This document shows, piece by piece, positions 1-6,149 of a DNA stretch of 64,000 nucleotides. The notes beneath the pieces were generated by a model. The model was not told where the DNA came from, did not search any database, and saw only the letters and a list, made by a program, of their open reading frames with translations. Position numbers and translations under genes: made by a program. Source of the stretch: CALROG01 sp943369755 (GTDB lineage Bacteria; Pseudomonadota; Gammaproteobacteria; Burkholderiales; Burkholderiaceae_C); contig CALROG020000018.1 in assembly GCA_943369755.1 (NCBI GenBank), forward strand, positions 1 through 64,000. Reading direction: 5' to 3'. Each line of letters opens with the position of its first letter. The stretch's first letter is position 1.

Positions 1-612
1 GATGAAGATCACCATGCAGTTGGCCTTCTTGATGGTGGCAGTGAGCTTGCGCAAGGCCTGGCTCATCAGACGGGCCTGCAGACCGGGCAGGCTGTCGCCC
101 ATTTCGCCTTCGATTTCGGCTTTGGGCGTGAGCGCCGCCACCGAGTCGATGACGATCAGGTCCACCGCACCCGAGCGCACCAGGCTGTCCACGATTTCAA
201 GCGCCTGCTCGCCGGTGTCGGGCTGGCTGATCAGCAGGTCCGACAGGTTCACGCCGAGCTTTTGCGCGTACTGCACATCAAGCGCGTGTTCGGCGTCCAC
301 AAACGCGCACTGACCGCCCAGCTTCTGCATCTCGGCGATGACCTGTAGCGTCAGCGTGGTCTTGCCAGAAGATTCCGGGCCATAAATCTCGATCACGCGG
401 CCACGCGGCAGGCCTCCGACGCCCAGCGCGATGTCCAGCCCCAGCGAGCCGGTAGACACCACCTGGATGTCTTCAATCACCTCGCCTTCGCCCAGCCGCA
501 TGATGGTGCCCTTGCCAAACTGCTTCTCGATTTGGGCCAGCGCGGCTTGCAGGGCTTTGGCTTTTTCGCTGTTGGCCACAGAAATGCTCGTTCCTTTGAC
601 TTGGGCATCCAT
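1..612 (-). CDS. recA: Recombinase RecA (C-terminal part missing)
   Basis: RecA forms filaments on single-stranded DNA, drives homologous recombination and triggers LexA self-cleavage in the SOS response. The reverse translation starts MDAQVKGTSIS and contains the Walker A motif GPESSGKTT, the stretch FVDAEHALD and the Walker B-like LIVIDSVAALTPKAE. About 204 of the usual 340-350 residues are present, and the gene runs off the left edge. The ATG at 610-612 is preceded by a good AAGGAG ribosome site. The gene is divergent from a MarR-family gene, with a possible LexA box between them. Identification is secure. Confidence 0.97.
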   Translation of the reverse strand, partial: MDAQVKGTSISVANSEKAKALQAALAQIEKQFGKGTIMRLGEGEVIEDIQVVSTGSLGLDIALGVGGLPRGRVIEIYGPESSGKTTLTLQVIAEMQKLGGQCAFVDAEHALDVQYAQKLGVNLSDLLISQPDTGEQALEIVDSLVRSGAVDLIVIDSVAALTPKAEIEGEMGDSLPGLQARLMSQALRKLTATIKKANCMVIFI

Positions 613-655
613 AAAAATCTCCTTGAAAATCAACAAGTTAAATAAAGGCAACCAG

Positions 656-671
656 TTGTTTTTATTTACAG
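656..671 (-). promoter_or_regulatory. Candidate LexA (SOS) box upstream of recA
   Basis: On the recA strand this reads CTGTAAATAAAAACAA. It matches the CTGTATATATATACAG type of LexA site at most positions, with the final CAG degraded to CAA. It lies 44 bases before the recA ATG, where an SOS operator is expected. A second, weaker CTG-N10-CAG match lies at 673-688. This is pattern recognition only. Confidence 0.45.
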
Positions 672-753
672 GCTGGATGCTTGATCAGTACTTTAACCAT
701 GCCATTGGTTGAAGTAAATGGTTTTTTTGGTCAGTTTGCTTTACTATTTACCA

Positions 754-1221
754 GTGAATGACAACTGGCGCCAAACCCATCTCGGCCGACTGCTGGGGCA
801 CGCCATGCGCCGCTTTGACGCGCGCGTGCTGGCCTTGATGGCGCACAACATCGAGGTGCCGCTGGCACTGTCCAACCTGGCCGCGCGCGAGCAGGTGAGC
901 GCCGCCCATGTGCACATCACCCGCCACCTGGCAACCGGTGGCTCGCGCCTGACTGAGCTGGCCGAGCGCGCCGGCATGAGCAAACAAGCCATGGGGGCAT
1001 TGGTAGACCAGTGCGAGGCCTGGGGCCTGGTGCGGCGCGAGCCCGACCCGCTGGACGCACGCGCACGCAAGGTGCTGTTCACCACCACCGGCCTGGCCTG
1101 GTTGCAGGCGTTCAAAGACGCCGTGGCCCAGGCCGAGACCGAGTTCCGTGCCGAGGTTGGTGATGAAATAGCAGCAGTGGTGATGATCGGCCTGGAGGCC
1201 TATGCTGGTGTAGCCGCCTAA
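754..1221 (+). CDS. MarR-family transcriptional regulator
   Basis: A small winged-helix DNA-binding protein of about 155 residues. The helix-turn-helix is visible as the stretch SRLTELAERAGMSKQAMGALVDQCEAWGLV, followed by the wing REPDPLDARARKVLFTTTG, the typical MarR arrangement. The frame is open from an ATG at 718, but that would add a hydrophobic N-terminus atypical of the family. I therefore prefer the GTG at 754 (protein start VNDNWRQTHLGRL); neither start has a strong ribosome site. The gene is divergent from recA and 33 bases upstream of a response regulator gene. The effector ligand and target genes cannot be told from the sequence. Confidence 0.8.
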   Translation: MNDNWRQTHLGRLLGHAMRRFDARVLALMAHNIEVPLALSNLAAREQVSAAHVHITRHLATGGSRLTELAERAGMSKQAMGALVDQCEAWGLVRREPDPLDARARKVLFTTTGLAWLQAFKDAVAQAETEFRAEVGDEIAAVVMIGLEAYAGVAA

Positions 1222-1254
1222 AATTTGGCAAAGCACAAACAACCGGAGACAGCC

Positions 1255-1929
1255 ATGCGGATACTGATTGCCGAAGACGACCAGGTACTGGCCGACGGCC
1301 TGCTTCGAACTTTGCGCGCCTCGGGCGCGGCCGTGGACCACGTGGCCAGCGGCACCGAAGCCGATGCCGCACTGATGACCAACAACGAGTTTGATCTGCT
1401 GATCCTCGATCTGGGCCTGCCAAAAATGCACGGCCTGGAGGTGCTGCGCAAGCTGCGCGGCCGCGGCTCAGCACTTCCGGTGCTGATCCTGACCGCCGCC
1501 GACAGCGTGGAAGAGCGCGTCAAGGGGCTGGACTACGGGGCCGACGACTACATGGCCAAACCTTTCAGCCTGCAGGAACTTGAAGCACGGGTGCGCGCGC
1601 TGATCCGCCGCGGCATGGGCGGCACCAGCAACACCATCAAGCATGGCCCGCTGGTGTATGACCAGGCCGGGCGTGTGGCCACCATTGACGGCAAGATGGT
1701 CGAACTGTCGGCGCGCGAGCTGGGCCTGCTCGAAGTACTGCTGCAGCGCGCCGGGCGACTGGTCAGCAAAGACCAGCTGGTCGAACGACTGTGCGAATGG
1801 GGTGAAGAGGTCAGCAACAACGCCATCGAGGTTTACATCCATCGCCTGCGCAAGAAGATCGAGAAAGGCCCGATCCGCATCGCCACGGTACGCGGCCTCG
1901 GCTACTGCCTAGAAAAGATCCCAGGGTGA
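1255..1929 (+). CDS. OmpR/QseB-type two-component response regulator
   Basis: A 224-residue DNA-binding response regulator. The receiver domain spans residues 1-115, with the acidic pair D8-D9, phosphoacceptor D52 (in LLILDLGLP) and K101 in the MAKPF motif. The OmpR-type winged helix follows (RELGLLEVLLQRAGRLVSK, then IEVYIHRLRKKIE and VRGLGYCLE). The ATG at 1255 has an upstream GGAG site and gives the canonical MRILIAEDD start; an upstream TTG at 1225 is open but less likely. It is paired with the histidine kinase starting at 2035. It resembles the QseB, PmrA and TctD group, and the signal is not evident. Confidence 0.92.
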   Translation: MRILIAEDDQVLADGLLRTLRASGAAVDHVASGTEADAALMTNNEFDLLILDLGLPKMHGLEVLRKLRGRGSALPVLILTAADSVEERVKGLDYGADDYMAKPFSLQELEARVRALIRRGMGGTSNTIKHGPLVYDQAGRVATIDGKMVELSARELGLLEVLLQRAGRLVSKDQLVERLCEWGEEVSNNAIEVYIHRLRKKIEKGPIRIATVRGLGYCLEKIPG

Positions 1930-1933
1930 TATG

Positions 1934-2014
1934 ACCCACCCCCGAAGCGCCTGCGGCGCCTCCCCCTCAAGGGGGCGCCACCAGCGGCCCGGCAAAGCCG
2001 GTTCCGCGGTGGCA
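1934..2014 (+). repeat. Dispersed GC-rich intergenic repeat, family B, copy 1
   Basis: An 80-base block between the response regulator and kinase genes. It contains nested hairpins: GCGCCTGCGGCGC, CCCCCTCAAGGGGG, CCGGCAAAGCCGG and CCGCGG. The same ordered block recurs at 5543-5620 and, with an internal deletion and inverted, at 52681-52722. It may form strong RNA structure between the two cotranscribed genes. Confidence 0.8.
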
Positions 2015-2034
2015 CGCGACTAAGGCATCGACCT

Positions 2035-3498
2035 GTGAAAATATTTCAGCGGGAGCAGCGCTCTCTGTTCGGCGAGATTCTTGACTGGATGCTCACGCCG
2101 CTGATGCTGCTGTTGCCGGTGGCGCTGGCATTGACCTGGCTGGTGGCCCAGAGCATTGCCGGCAAGCCGTTTGACCGTGCACTCGAATACAACGTGCGGG
2201 TACTGGCGCAACTGGTCAGCGTTCACAACCAGCGGGTCCAATTCAACTTGCCCCAGCCCGCGCGCGAGATCTTGCGCGCCGACGACTCCGACCTGATCTA
2301 TTACCAGGTGCTGGGCTCGCGCGGGGAGCTGCTCAGCGGTGAACGCGACTTGCCCCTGCCCGAGGACGAGAAACCGGTGGCAACCGACGCACTGGTACGC
2401 GACGTGCAGCTACGCGACGCCGAAATGCGCGGCCAGGACGTACGCGTCGCCTGGACCTGGGTGCGGCTGGACCTGCCGGGCGACCCATTGGCGCTGATCC
2501 AGGTGGCGGAAACCCGCGAGAAACGCTCGGTTCTGGCGACAGAAATCATCAAAGGCGTGCTGCTGCCACAGCTGGTGTTGTTGCCACTGGCCGTGTTGCT
2601 GGTGTGGCTGGCGCTGGTGCGCGGCATCAAGCCTTTGTCGCAGCTGGAAGAGCGCATCCGGGCGCGCAAGCCGGACGACCTGAGCCCGCTGGACGACCAT
2701 GCCGTGCCGATGGAAGTGGCACCGCTGGTGTCATCGGTCAATGACCTGCTGAATCGGCTCAAGGACTCCATCGCCACCCAGAAGCGGTTTCTGGCCGACG
2801 CGGCGCACCAGCTCAAGACGCCGCTGGCGGGCCTGCGGATGCAGGCTGACCTGGCCCAGCGTGAGGGCGGCAGCGCTGCCGAACTGAAACAGTCGCTGCA
2901 GCAAATTGGCCGCTCCAGCATCCGCGCCACCCACACGGTGAACCAGCTCCTTGCGCTGGCACGCGCCGAAAGCAGCGGCGCCGCCACAGCGCGCCTGCCG
3001 TGTGACCTGGCCAAACTGACAACCGAAGTGGTGCGCGACCTGGTCCCACGGGCGCTGGACCGCCACATTGACCTGGGCTACGACGGCGCGCAACCGGGGG
3101 CCCGGGGCGTGAAGATCGCCGGCAACCCGACCTTGCTGACGGAAATGATCCGCAACCTGCTGGACAACGCGATTCTGTACACGCCCTCCAGTCCCGAAAA
3201 GCCGGGCGTGATCACCGCGCGGGTACTGGCCGACCCGTTTGGCCATGTGCTGATCGTGCAGGTGGAAGACTCGGGGCCCGGCATCCCGGAGTCAGAACGG
3301 GAGTTGGTGCTGCAGCCGTTCTACCGGGCTTTGGGGACCAATGTGGACGGCTCCGGCCTGGGCCTGCCGATCGTGCTTGAAATTGCCAACCAGCATGGTG
3401 CCTCGATCACTCTGGCCGACGCGCACCCGGGGCAGCCATCACCCGGTCTGCTCGTCACCCTGCGTTTTTCCACCGCTGACCAGGCTGCCGCGCAATAG
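2035..3498 (+). CDS. Two-component sensor histidine kinase (QseC/TctE type)
   Basis: A 487-residue inner-membrane kinase, partner of the upstream response regulator. There are transmembrane segments near residues 20-42 and 178-199 flanking a periplasmic sensor domain of about 135 residues with the 2CSK/TctE-N look. A HAMP-like linker follows. The dimerization helix carries phosphoacceptor H258 in AAHQLKTPLAG. The ATPase domain has an N box (NLLDNAILY), a G1 box (EDSGPGI) and a G2 box (GSGLGLPIV). The GTG start at 2035 gives MKIFQREQRSLFGEILDWM, typical of TctE/QseC-like kinases. It is separated from its regulator gene by a dispersed repeat. The stimulus is unknown. Confidence 0.92.
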   Translation: MKIFQREQRSLFGEILDWMLTPLMLLLPVALALTWLVAQSIAGKPFDRALEYNVRVLAQLVSVHNQRVQFNLPQPAREILRADDSDLIYYQVLGSRGELLSGERDLPLPEDEKPVATDALVRDVQLRDAEMRGQDVRVAWTWVRLDLPGDPLALIQVAETREKRSVLATEIIKGVLLPQLVLLPLAVLLVWLALVRGIKPLSQLEERIRARKPDDLSPLDDHAVPMEVAPLVSSVNDLLNRLKDSIATQKRFLADAAHQLKTPLAGLRMQADLAQREGGSAAELKQSLQQIGRSSIRATHTVNQLLALARAESSGAATARLPCDLAKLTTEVVRDLVPRALDRHIDLGYDGAQPGARGVKIAGNPTLLTEMIRNLLDNAILYTPSSPEKPGVITARVLADPFGHVLIVQVEDSGPGIPESERELVLQPFYRALGTNVDGSGLGLPIVLEIANQHGASITLADAHPGQPSPGLLVTLRFSTADQAAAQ

Positions 3499-3527
3499 CC
3501 GTTGGTGCTGCCACACCAGCCGCACGG

Positions 3528-4187
3528 TCAGCGGCAAGCGCGCAGTGACTTTCCATTCAGCACGGCCTTGATTTCATCAAGACGCGGGCGCAGCGCGTCG
3601 TCCACCTGCGCCAGTTTGAGCAATTGGCCCCTGAGCTCGGCCCGCTCCGCCATGACCCGGGCAGTGCGCACGCCGCGCTGGGCCAGGCGGTCCAGTTGCT
3701 GCTGCGCTGCGGCCTGACTGGCAAAGCCGCCCAGCGACAAGCCCGGCTCCAACGATGAGTTGGACAAGCCCTCAAACGACACCCCGAGCTGACGCAGCTC
3801 GGCCTTCTTCTTGTTCACCGCGTCCGACGAAGGGTAGCGCCCCATGTAGATGATCCAGCGGGCAGGCTCCACGGCTTCTTCGAGCTGCCAGCTGCCCACA
3901 GGCAACATCGGCTCCAGTGCCTGGCGCAGCGTTTCAACCTGCTTCTCGTCAAACAGGCCGGCCTGCAGGCAGTCGGGCGCACGCGCGGCCGGCGCAGCGC
4001 CGGTTTCGATCCGTTTGGCCTCGTCGATCGACAGCAGGCGCAGGGCCTCGGGGCGAATTTGCTGCTGCAGCCGCTGCGGTTCTGCCTGCTGTGCCGGTGC
4101 CACGCCCCATTGCTGCAACAGCCCCTGCGACCACGCGAAGTACAGGCCGTTGGCCAGCACCAGCAAGAGCACGCTCAGGCGCAGCAT
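3528..4187 (-). CDS. SPOR-domain membrane protein
   Basis: A 219-residue protein with an N-terminal membrane anchor (MLRLSVLLLVLANGLYFAWSQ). A low-complexity Gln/Ala region follows, then a C-terminal SPOR-like region around residues 85-170 (WIIYMGRYPSSDAVNKKKAELRQLG, then LSLGGFASQAAAQQQLDRLAQRG). SPOR domains bind denuded peptidoglycan glycans and often localize to division sites. The start at 4187 is preferred because it places the anchor at the N-terminus and lies 4 bases after the birA stop; the open frame extends to 4223. It is probably cotranscribed with birA. Its role in the cell is inferred only. Confidence 0.8.
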   Translation of the reverse strand: MLRLSVLLLVLANGLYFAWSQGLLQQWGVAPAQQAEPQRLQQQIRPEALRLLSIDEAKRIETGAAPAARAPDCLQAGLFDEKQVETLRQALEPMLPVGSWQLEEAVEPARWIIYMGRYPSSDAVNKKKAELRQLGVSFEGLSNSSLEPGLSLGGFASQAAAQQQLDRLAQRGVRTARVMAERAELRGQLLKLAQVDDALRPRLDEIKAVLNGKSLRACR

Positions 4188-4191
4188 CAAC

Positions 4192-4974
4192 TCACGCCCC
4201 CGCCGCGCCGACCGGGCGAACACTGACTTCAGAGCTGGTGACTTGCTTCATGCCGCCCGCAGTATGCACCAGCAACGCACCGTCCTGGCCGACCCCGTGA
4301 GCCGTGCCAGCGGTGCCGTCGCTCAGACTCACCGCCGCGCCGCGCAACGCATCTCGCGCATTGAAGCGCGCCTGCAACGGGGCAAAGCCAGTCGCCTCAA
4401 ACGCCTGTAGCGACTGCACCAGCGGCAGCACCAGCGCCTGCAAGGCCTGCGGCGCGTCCATGGCGGGCCGCAGCTCCTGCAGCCACGCGGGGGGGGTGGC
4501 CAGGCCGTCTGGCGGCCGGGCCCCGATGTTGATGCCCACCCCCACCACCGCATAGCGCTGTGCCGCTGCGCCCTGGCCAATGCTGGCAGTTTCTATCAAT
4601 ATGCCCGCCAGCTTGCGGCCGTGCAGCCAGAGGTCGTTGGGCCACTTGAGGCGCAGGTCCGGGTGCAGGCTTTCCGCCAGACTCAGGCCCACTGCCAGCG
4701 ACAGCCCTGACCAGTCGCGCGGCGCCATTGGCAGGCCAAGGGAAAAGGTGAGGGAGGCCGCCGCATCACTGGCCCAGCCGCGCCCCAGGCGACCGCGCCC
4801 AGCGGTTTGGCGCTCGGCGACCAGCAACACCGGCTCGGTCTGGCCACTGCGTGCGCGCCGCATCAGCTCGCTGTTGCTGGAGTCAACTTCCGCCAGCACC
4901 TCGACCGTAAAGCCCCCCAGCATGGGTGCCACAACCTCCCAGATCGCCTCCGCGGGCCATCGGACTACGCTCAC
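4192..4974 (-). CDS. birA: Biotin--[acetyl-CoA-carboxylase] ligase
   Basis: This enzyme activates biotin with ATP and attaches it to the biotin carboxyl carrier protein. The 260-residue protein has the ligase signature GRGRLGRGW (biotinoyl-AMP loop), the LRLKWPNDLWL motif and the GILIE strand, followed by GVGINI. It has no N-terminal helix-turn-helix, so it is the monofunctional class without repressor activity. It sits 3 bases downstream of the SET-domain gene stop and 4 bases upstream of the SPOR gene, probably in one operon. Confidence 0.93.
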   Translation of the reverse strand: MSVVRWPAEAIWEVVAPMLGGFTVEVLAEVDSSNSELMRRARSGQTEPVLLVAERQTAGRGRLGRGWASDAAASLTFSLGLPMAPRDWSGLSLAVGLSLAESLHPDLRLKWPNDLWLHGRKLAGILIETASIGQGAAAQRYAVVGVGINIGARPPDGLATPPAWLQELRPAMDAPQALQALVLPLVQSLQAFEATGFAPLQARFNARDALRGAAVSLSDGTAGTAHGVGQDGALLVHTAGGMKQVTSSEVSVRPVGAAGA

Positions 4975-4977
4975 CGT

Positions 4978-5454
4978 TCAGCGTCCGCGCTTGGGTGCCA
5001 ACAGGGTGCCGCGGCACTTTTTTGCACCGCACCAGCAGGGGTACTCGGCCTTGAGCTTGGGGGTGTAGCGCGAGTCGATGATCAGCCCATAGTCGTAGTT
5101 GAGCTCTTCACCGGCTTTGATATTGCGCAGCGCCTTGATGAAAACCCGCCCGCCTTCCTCGTCGGCTTCGCAGTTGGCGTCGCAACTGTGGTTGATCCAG
5201 CGTGACGAGTTGCCACCATGTTTGGCGTCAATCACCCGTGTTTCGTCAATGTGGAAGTAAAAGGTATGGTTTGGGTCTTTTGGGTCGTGCGGGTGGCGGC
5301 GCTGCGCTTCTTTCCAGCTGATGACTTCGCCCACATACTCAATAAGGGTTTCGCCCTCGGCGATATCTTGCACGGCAAACACCCCTTTGCCGTGCACGCC
5401 CGAGCGGCGGGTCTGGATACGGCGGGCGGAACTGGGGGGGGCTTTTGCTGGCAT
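4978..5454 (-). CDS. SET-domain protein-lysine methyltransferase
   Basis: A 158-residue protein that is almost entirely a SET domain, a fold that transfers methyl from S-adenosylmethionine to lysine. Visible motifs are GVHGKGVFA and GETLIEYVGEVI (N-SET), RWINHSCDANCEA (SAM and substrate binding), GEELNYDYG (catalytic Tyr region) and a post-SET-like cysteine cluster CWCGAKKCRG. The ATG at 5452-5454 gives MPAKAPPSSARRIQ; the frame upstream is open but has no family resemblance. Such bacterial SET proteins are known, but their targets are mostly unknown. It is divergent from the thioredoxin-like gene across a short region holding a perfect palindrome. Confidence 0.9.
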   Translation of the reverse strand: MPAKAPPSSARRIQTRRSGVHGKGVFAVQDIAEGETLIEYVGEVISWKEAQRRHPHDPKDPNHTFYFHIDETRVIDAKHGGNSSRWINHSCDANCEADEEGGRVFIKALRNIKAGEELNYDYGLIIDSRYTPKLKAEYPCWCGAKKCRGTLLAPKRGR

Positions 5455-5489
5455 TGCCAAAACTCTGTTAAGTTGAATGTGCACACATG

Positions 5490-5509
5490 CGCGCGTACGC
5501 GTACGCGCG
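5490..5509. promoter_or_regulatory. 20-bp perfect palindrome between divergent genes
   Basis: The sequence CGCGCGTACGCGTACGCGCG is identical to its reverse complement. It lies 36 bases upstream of the SET gene start and 23 bases upstream of the probable start of the thioredoxin-like gene. The position suits a shared operator. No regulator gene of an obvious matching type is adjacent. Confidence 0.5.
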
Positions 5510-5531
5510 AGGGAAACCCGAGATTCTAAGT

Positions 5532-6149
5532 ATGAACAGTCCGACCCCGAAGCGGCCTTCGGCCGACTCCCCCTCAAAGGGGCACCACCCGCGACCCGGC
5601 AAAGCCGGTTCCGCGGTGGCCCCTGGCATGGGCCGCCGCGCATTGCTGACAGCCGCCGGCTTGGCGGCGCTAAGCCTGGCGCAGGCTCAGGCGCCGGGCA
5701 GCAGCACGCCTGGCGACGCCCGCGCGCCAGCCCTGCCGCAGCCCGGCACGGCGCTGGCGCTGCGCGACATTGCGCTGCTGGACGGCACCCTGTTGCGGGC
5801 CAGCGCGGCCGACGGCAAAGTGCTCGTGGTCTACTGGTGGGCGAGCTGGTGCCCTTTTTGTGCGCTCCAGAGCCCGCACATTGAGGCCCTATGGCGCAAG
5901 GAACGCGGCCGCGGCCTGCAGGTGTTGGCCCTGTCAATTGACCGCACGCCCGAGGCCGCCTTGGGCTACCTGAAGAACAAAGGCTACACGTTCCCGGCCG
6001 GCATGCTCACCCCCGAAGTGGCTAAAGTGCTGCCCAAGCCCAAGGGCCTGCCAGTGGTGGTGGTGCGGGGACGAGACGGCAAAGTGGTTTTGGCACAAGC
6101 CGGGGAAATGCTCCCCGAAGACATCGAAGGATTGGCGAAATTCCTATGA
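5532..6149 (+). CDS. TlpA-like thioredoxin-fold protein (exported)
   Basis: A periplasmic thioredoxin-fold reductase-like protein. The active site is CPFC in the stretch VYWWASWCPFC, with the later LPVVVV cis-proline region, as in TlpA/ResA proteins. A twin-arginine-like or Sec signal, MGRRALLTAAGLAALSLAQAQ, begins at an ATG at 5628. The longer start at 5532 (MNSPTPKRPS) would place residues encoded by dispersed repeat family B before the signal. The real N-terminus is therefore doubtful, and 5628 may be the functional start. The stop overlaps the topB ATG by four bases, so the two are translationally coupled. Confidence 0.82.
   Translation: MNSPTPKRPSADSPSKGHHPRPGKAGSAVAPGMGRRALLTAAGLAALSLAQAQAPGSSTPGDARAPALPQPGTALALRDIALLDGTLLRASAADGKVLVVYWWASWCPFCALQSPHIEALWRKERGRGLQVLALSIDRTPEAALGYLKNKGYTFPAGMLTPEVAKVLPKPKGLPVVVVRGRDGKVVLAQAGEMLPEDIEGLAKFL
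5543..5620 (+). repeat. Dispersed repeat, family B, copy 2 (inside an open frame)
   Basis: The same ordered hairpin block as 1934-2014: CCGAAGCGGCCTTCGGCCG, a CCCCCTCAAAGGGG-type arm, CCCGGCAAAGCCGG and TTCCGCGGTGGC. Here it is readable as the N-terminal extension of the TlpA-like protein (PTPKRPSADSPSKGHHPRPGK), between the outer ATG at 5532 and the signal-peptide ATG at 5628. Confidence 0.8.

Noticed and set aside
748..1842. Long reverse-strand open frames opposite the MarR and response regulator genes
   Set aside because: They are mirror frames of strongly recognised genes in GC-rich DNA, without family motifs of their own.
4978..5937. 319-residue version of the SET-domain protein
   Set aside because: The extra 161 residues read through the divergent promoter and the TlpA-like gene, and are Arg/Pro/Cys-rich without similarity; the ATG at 5454 gives a normal short SET protein.
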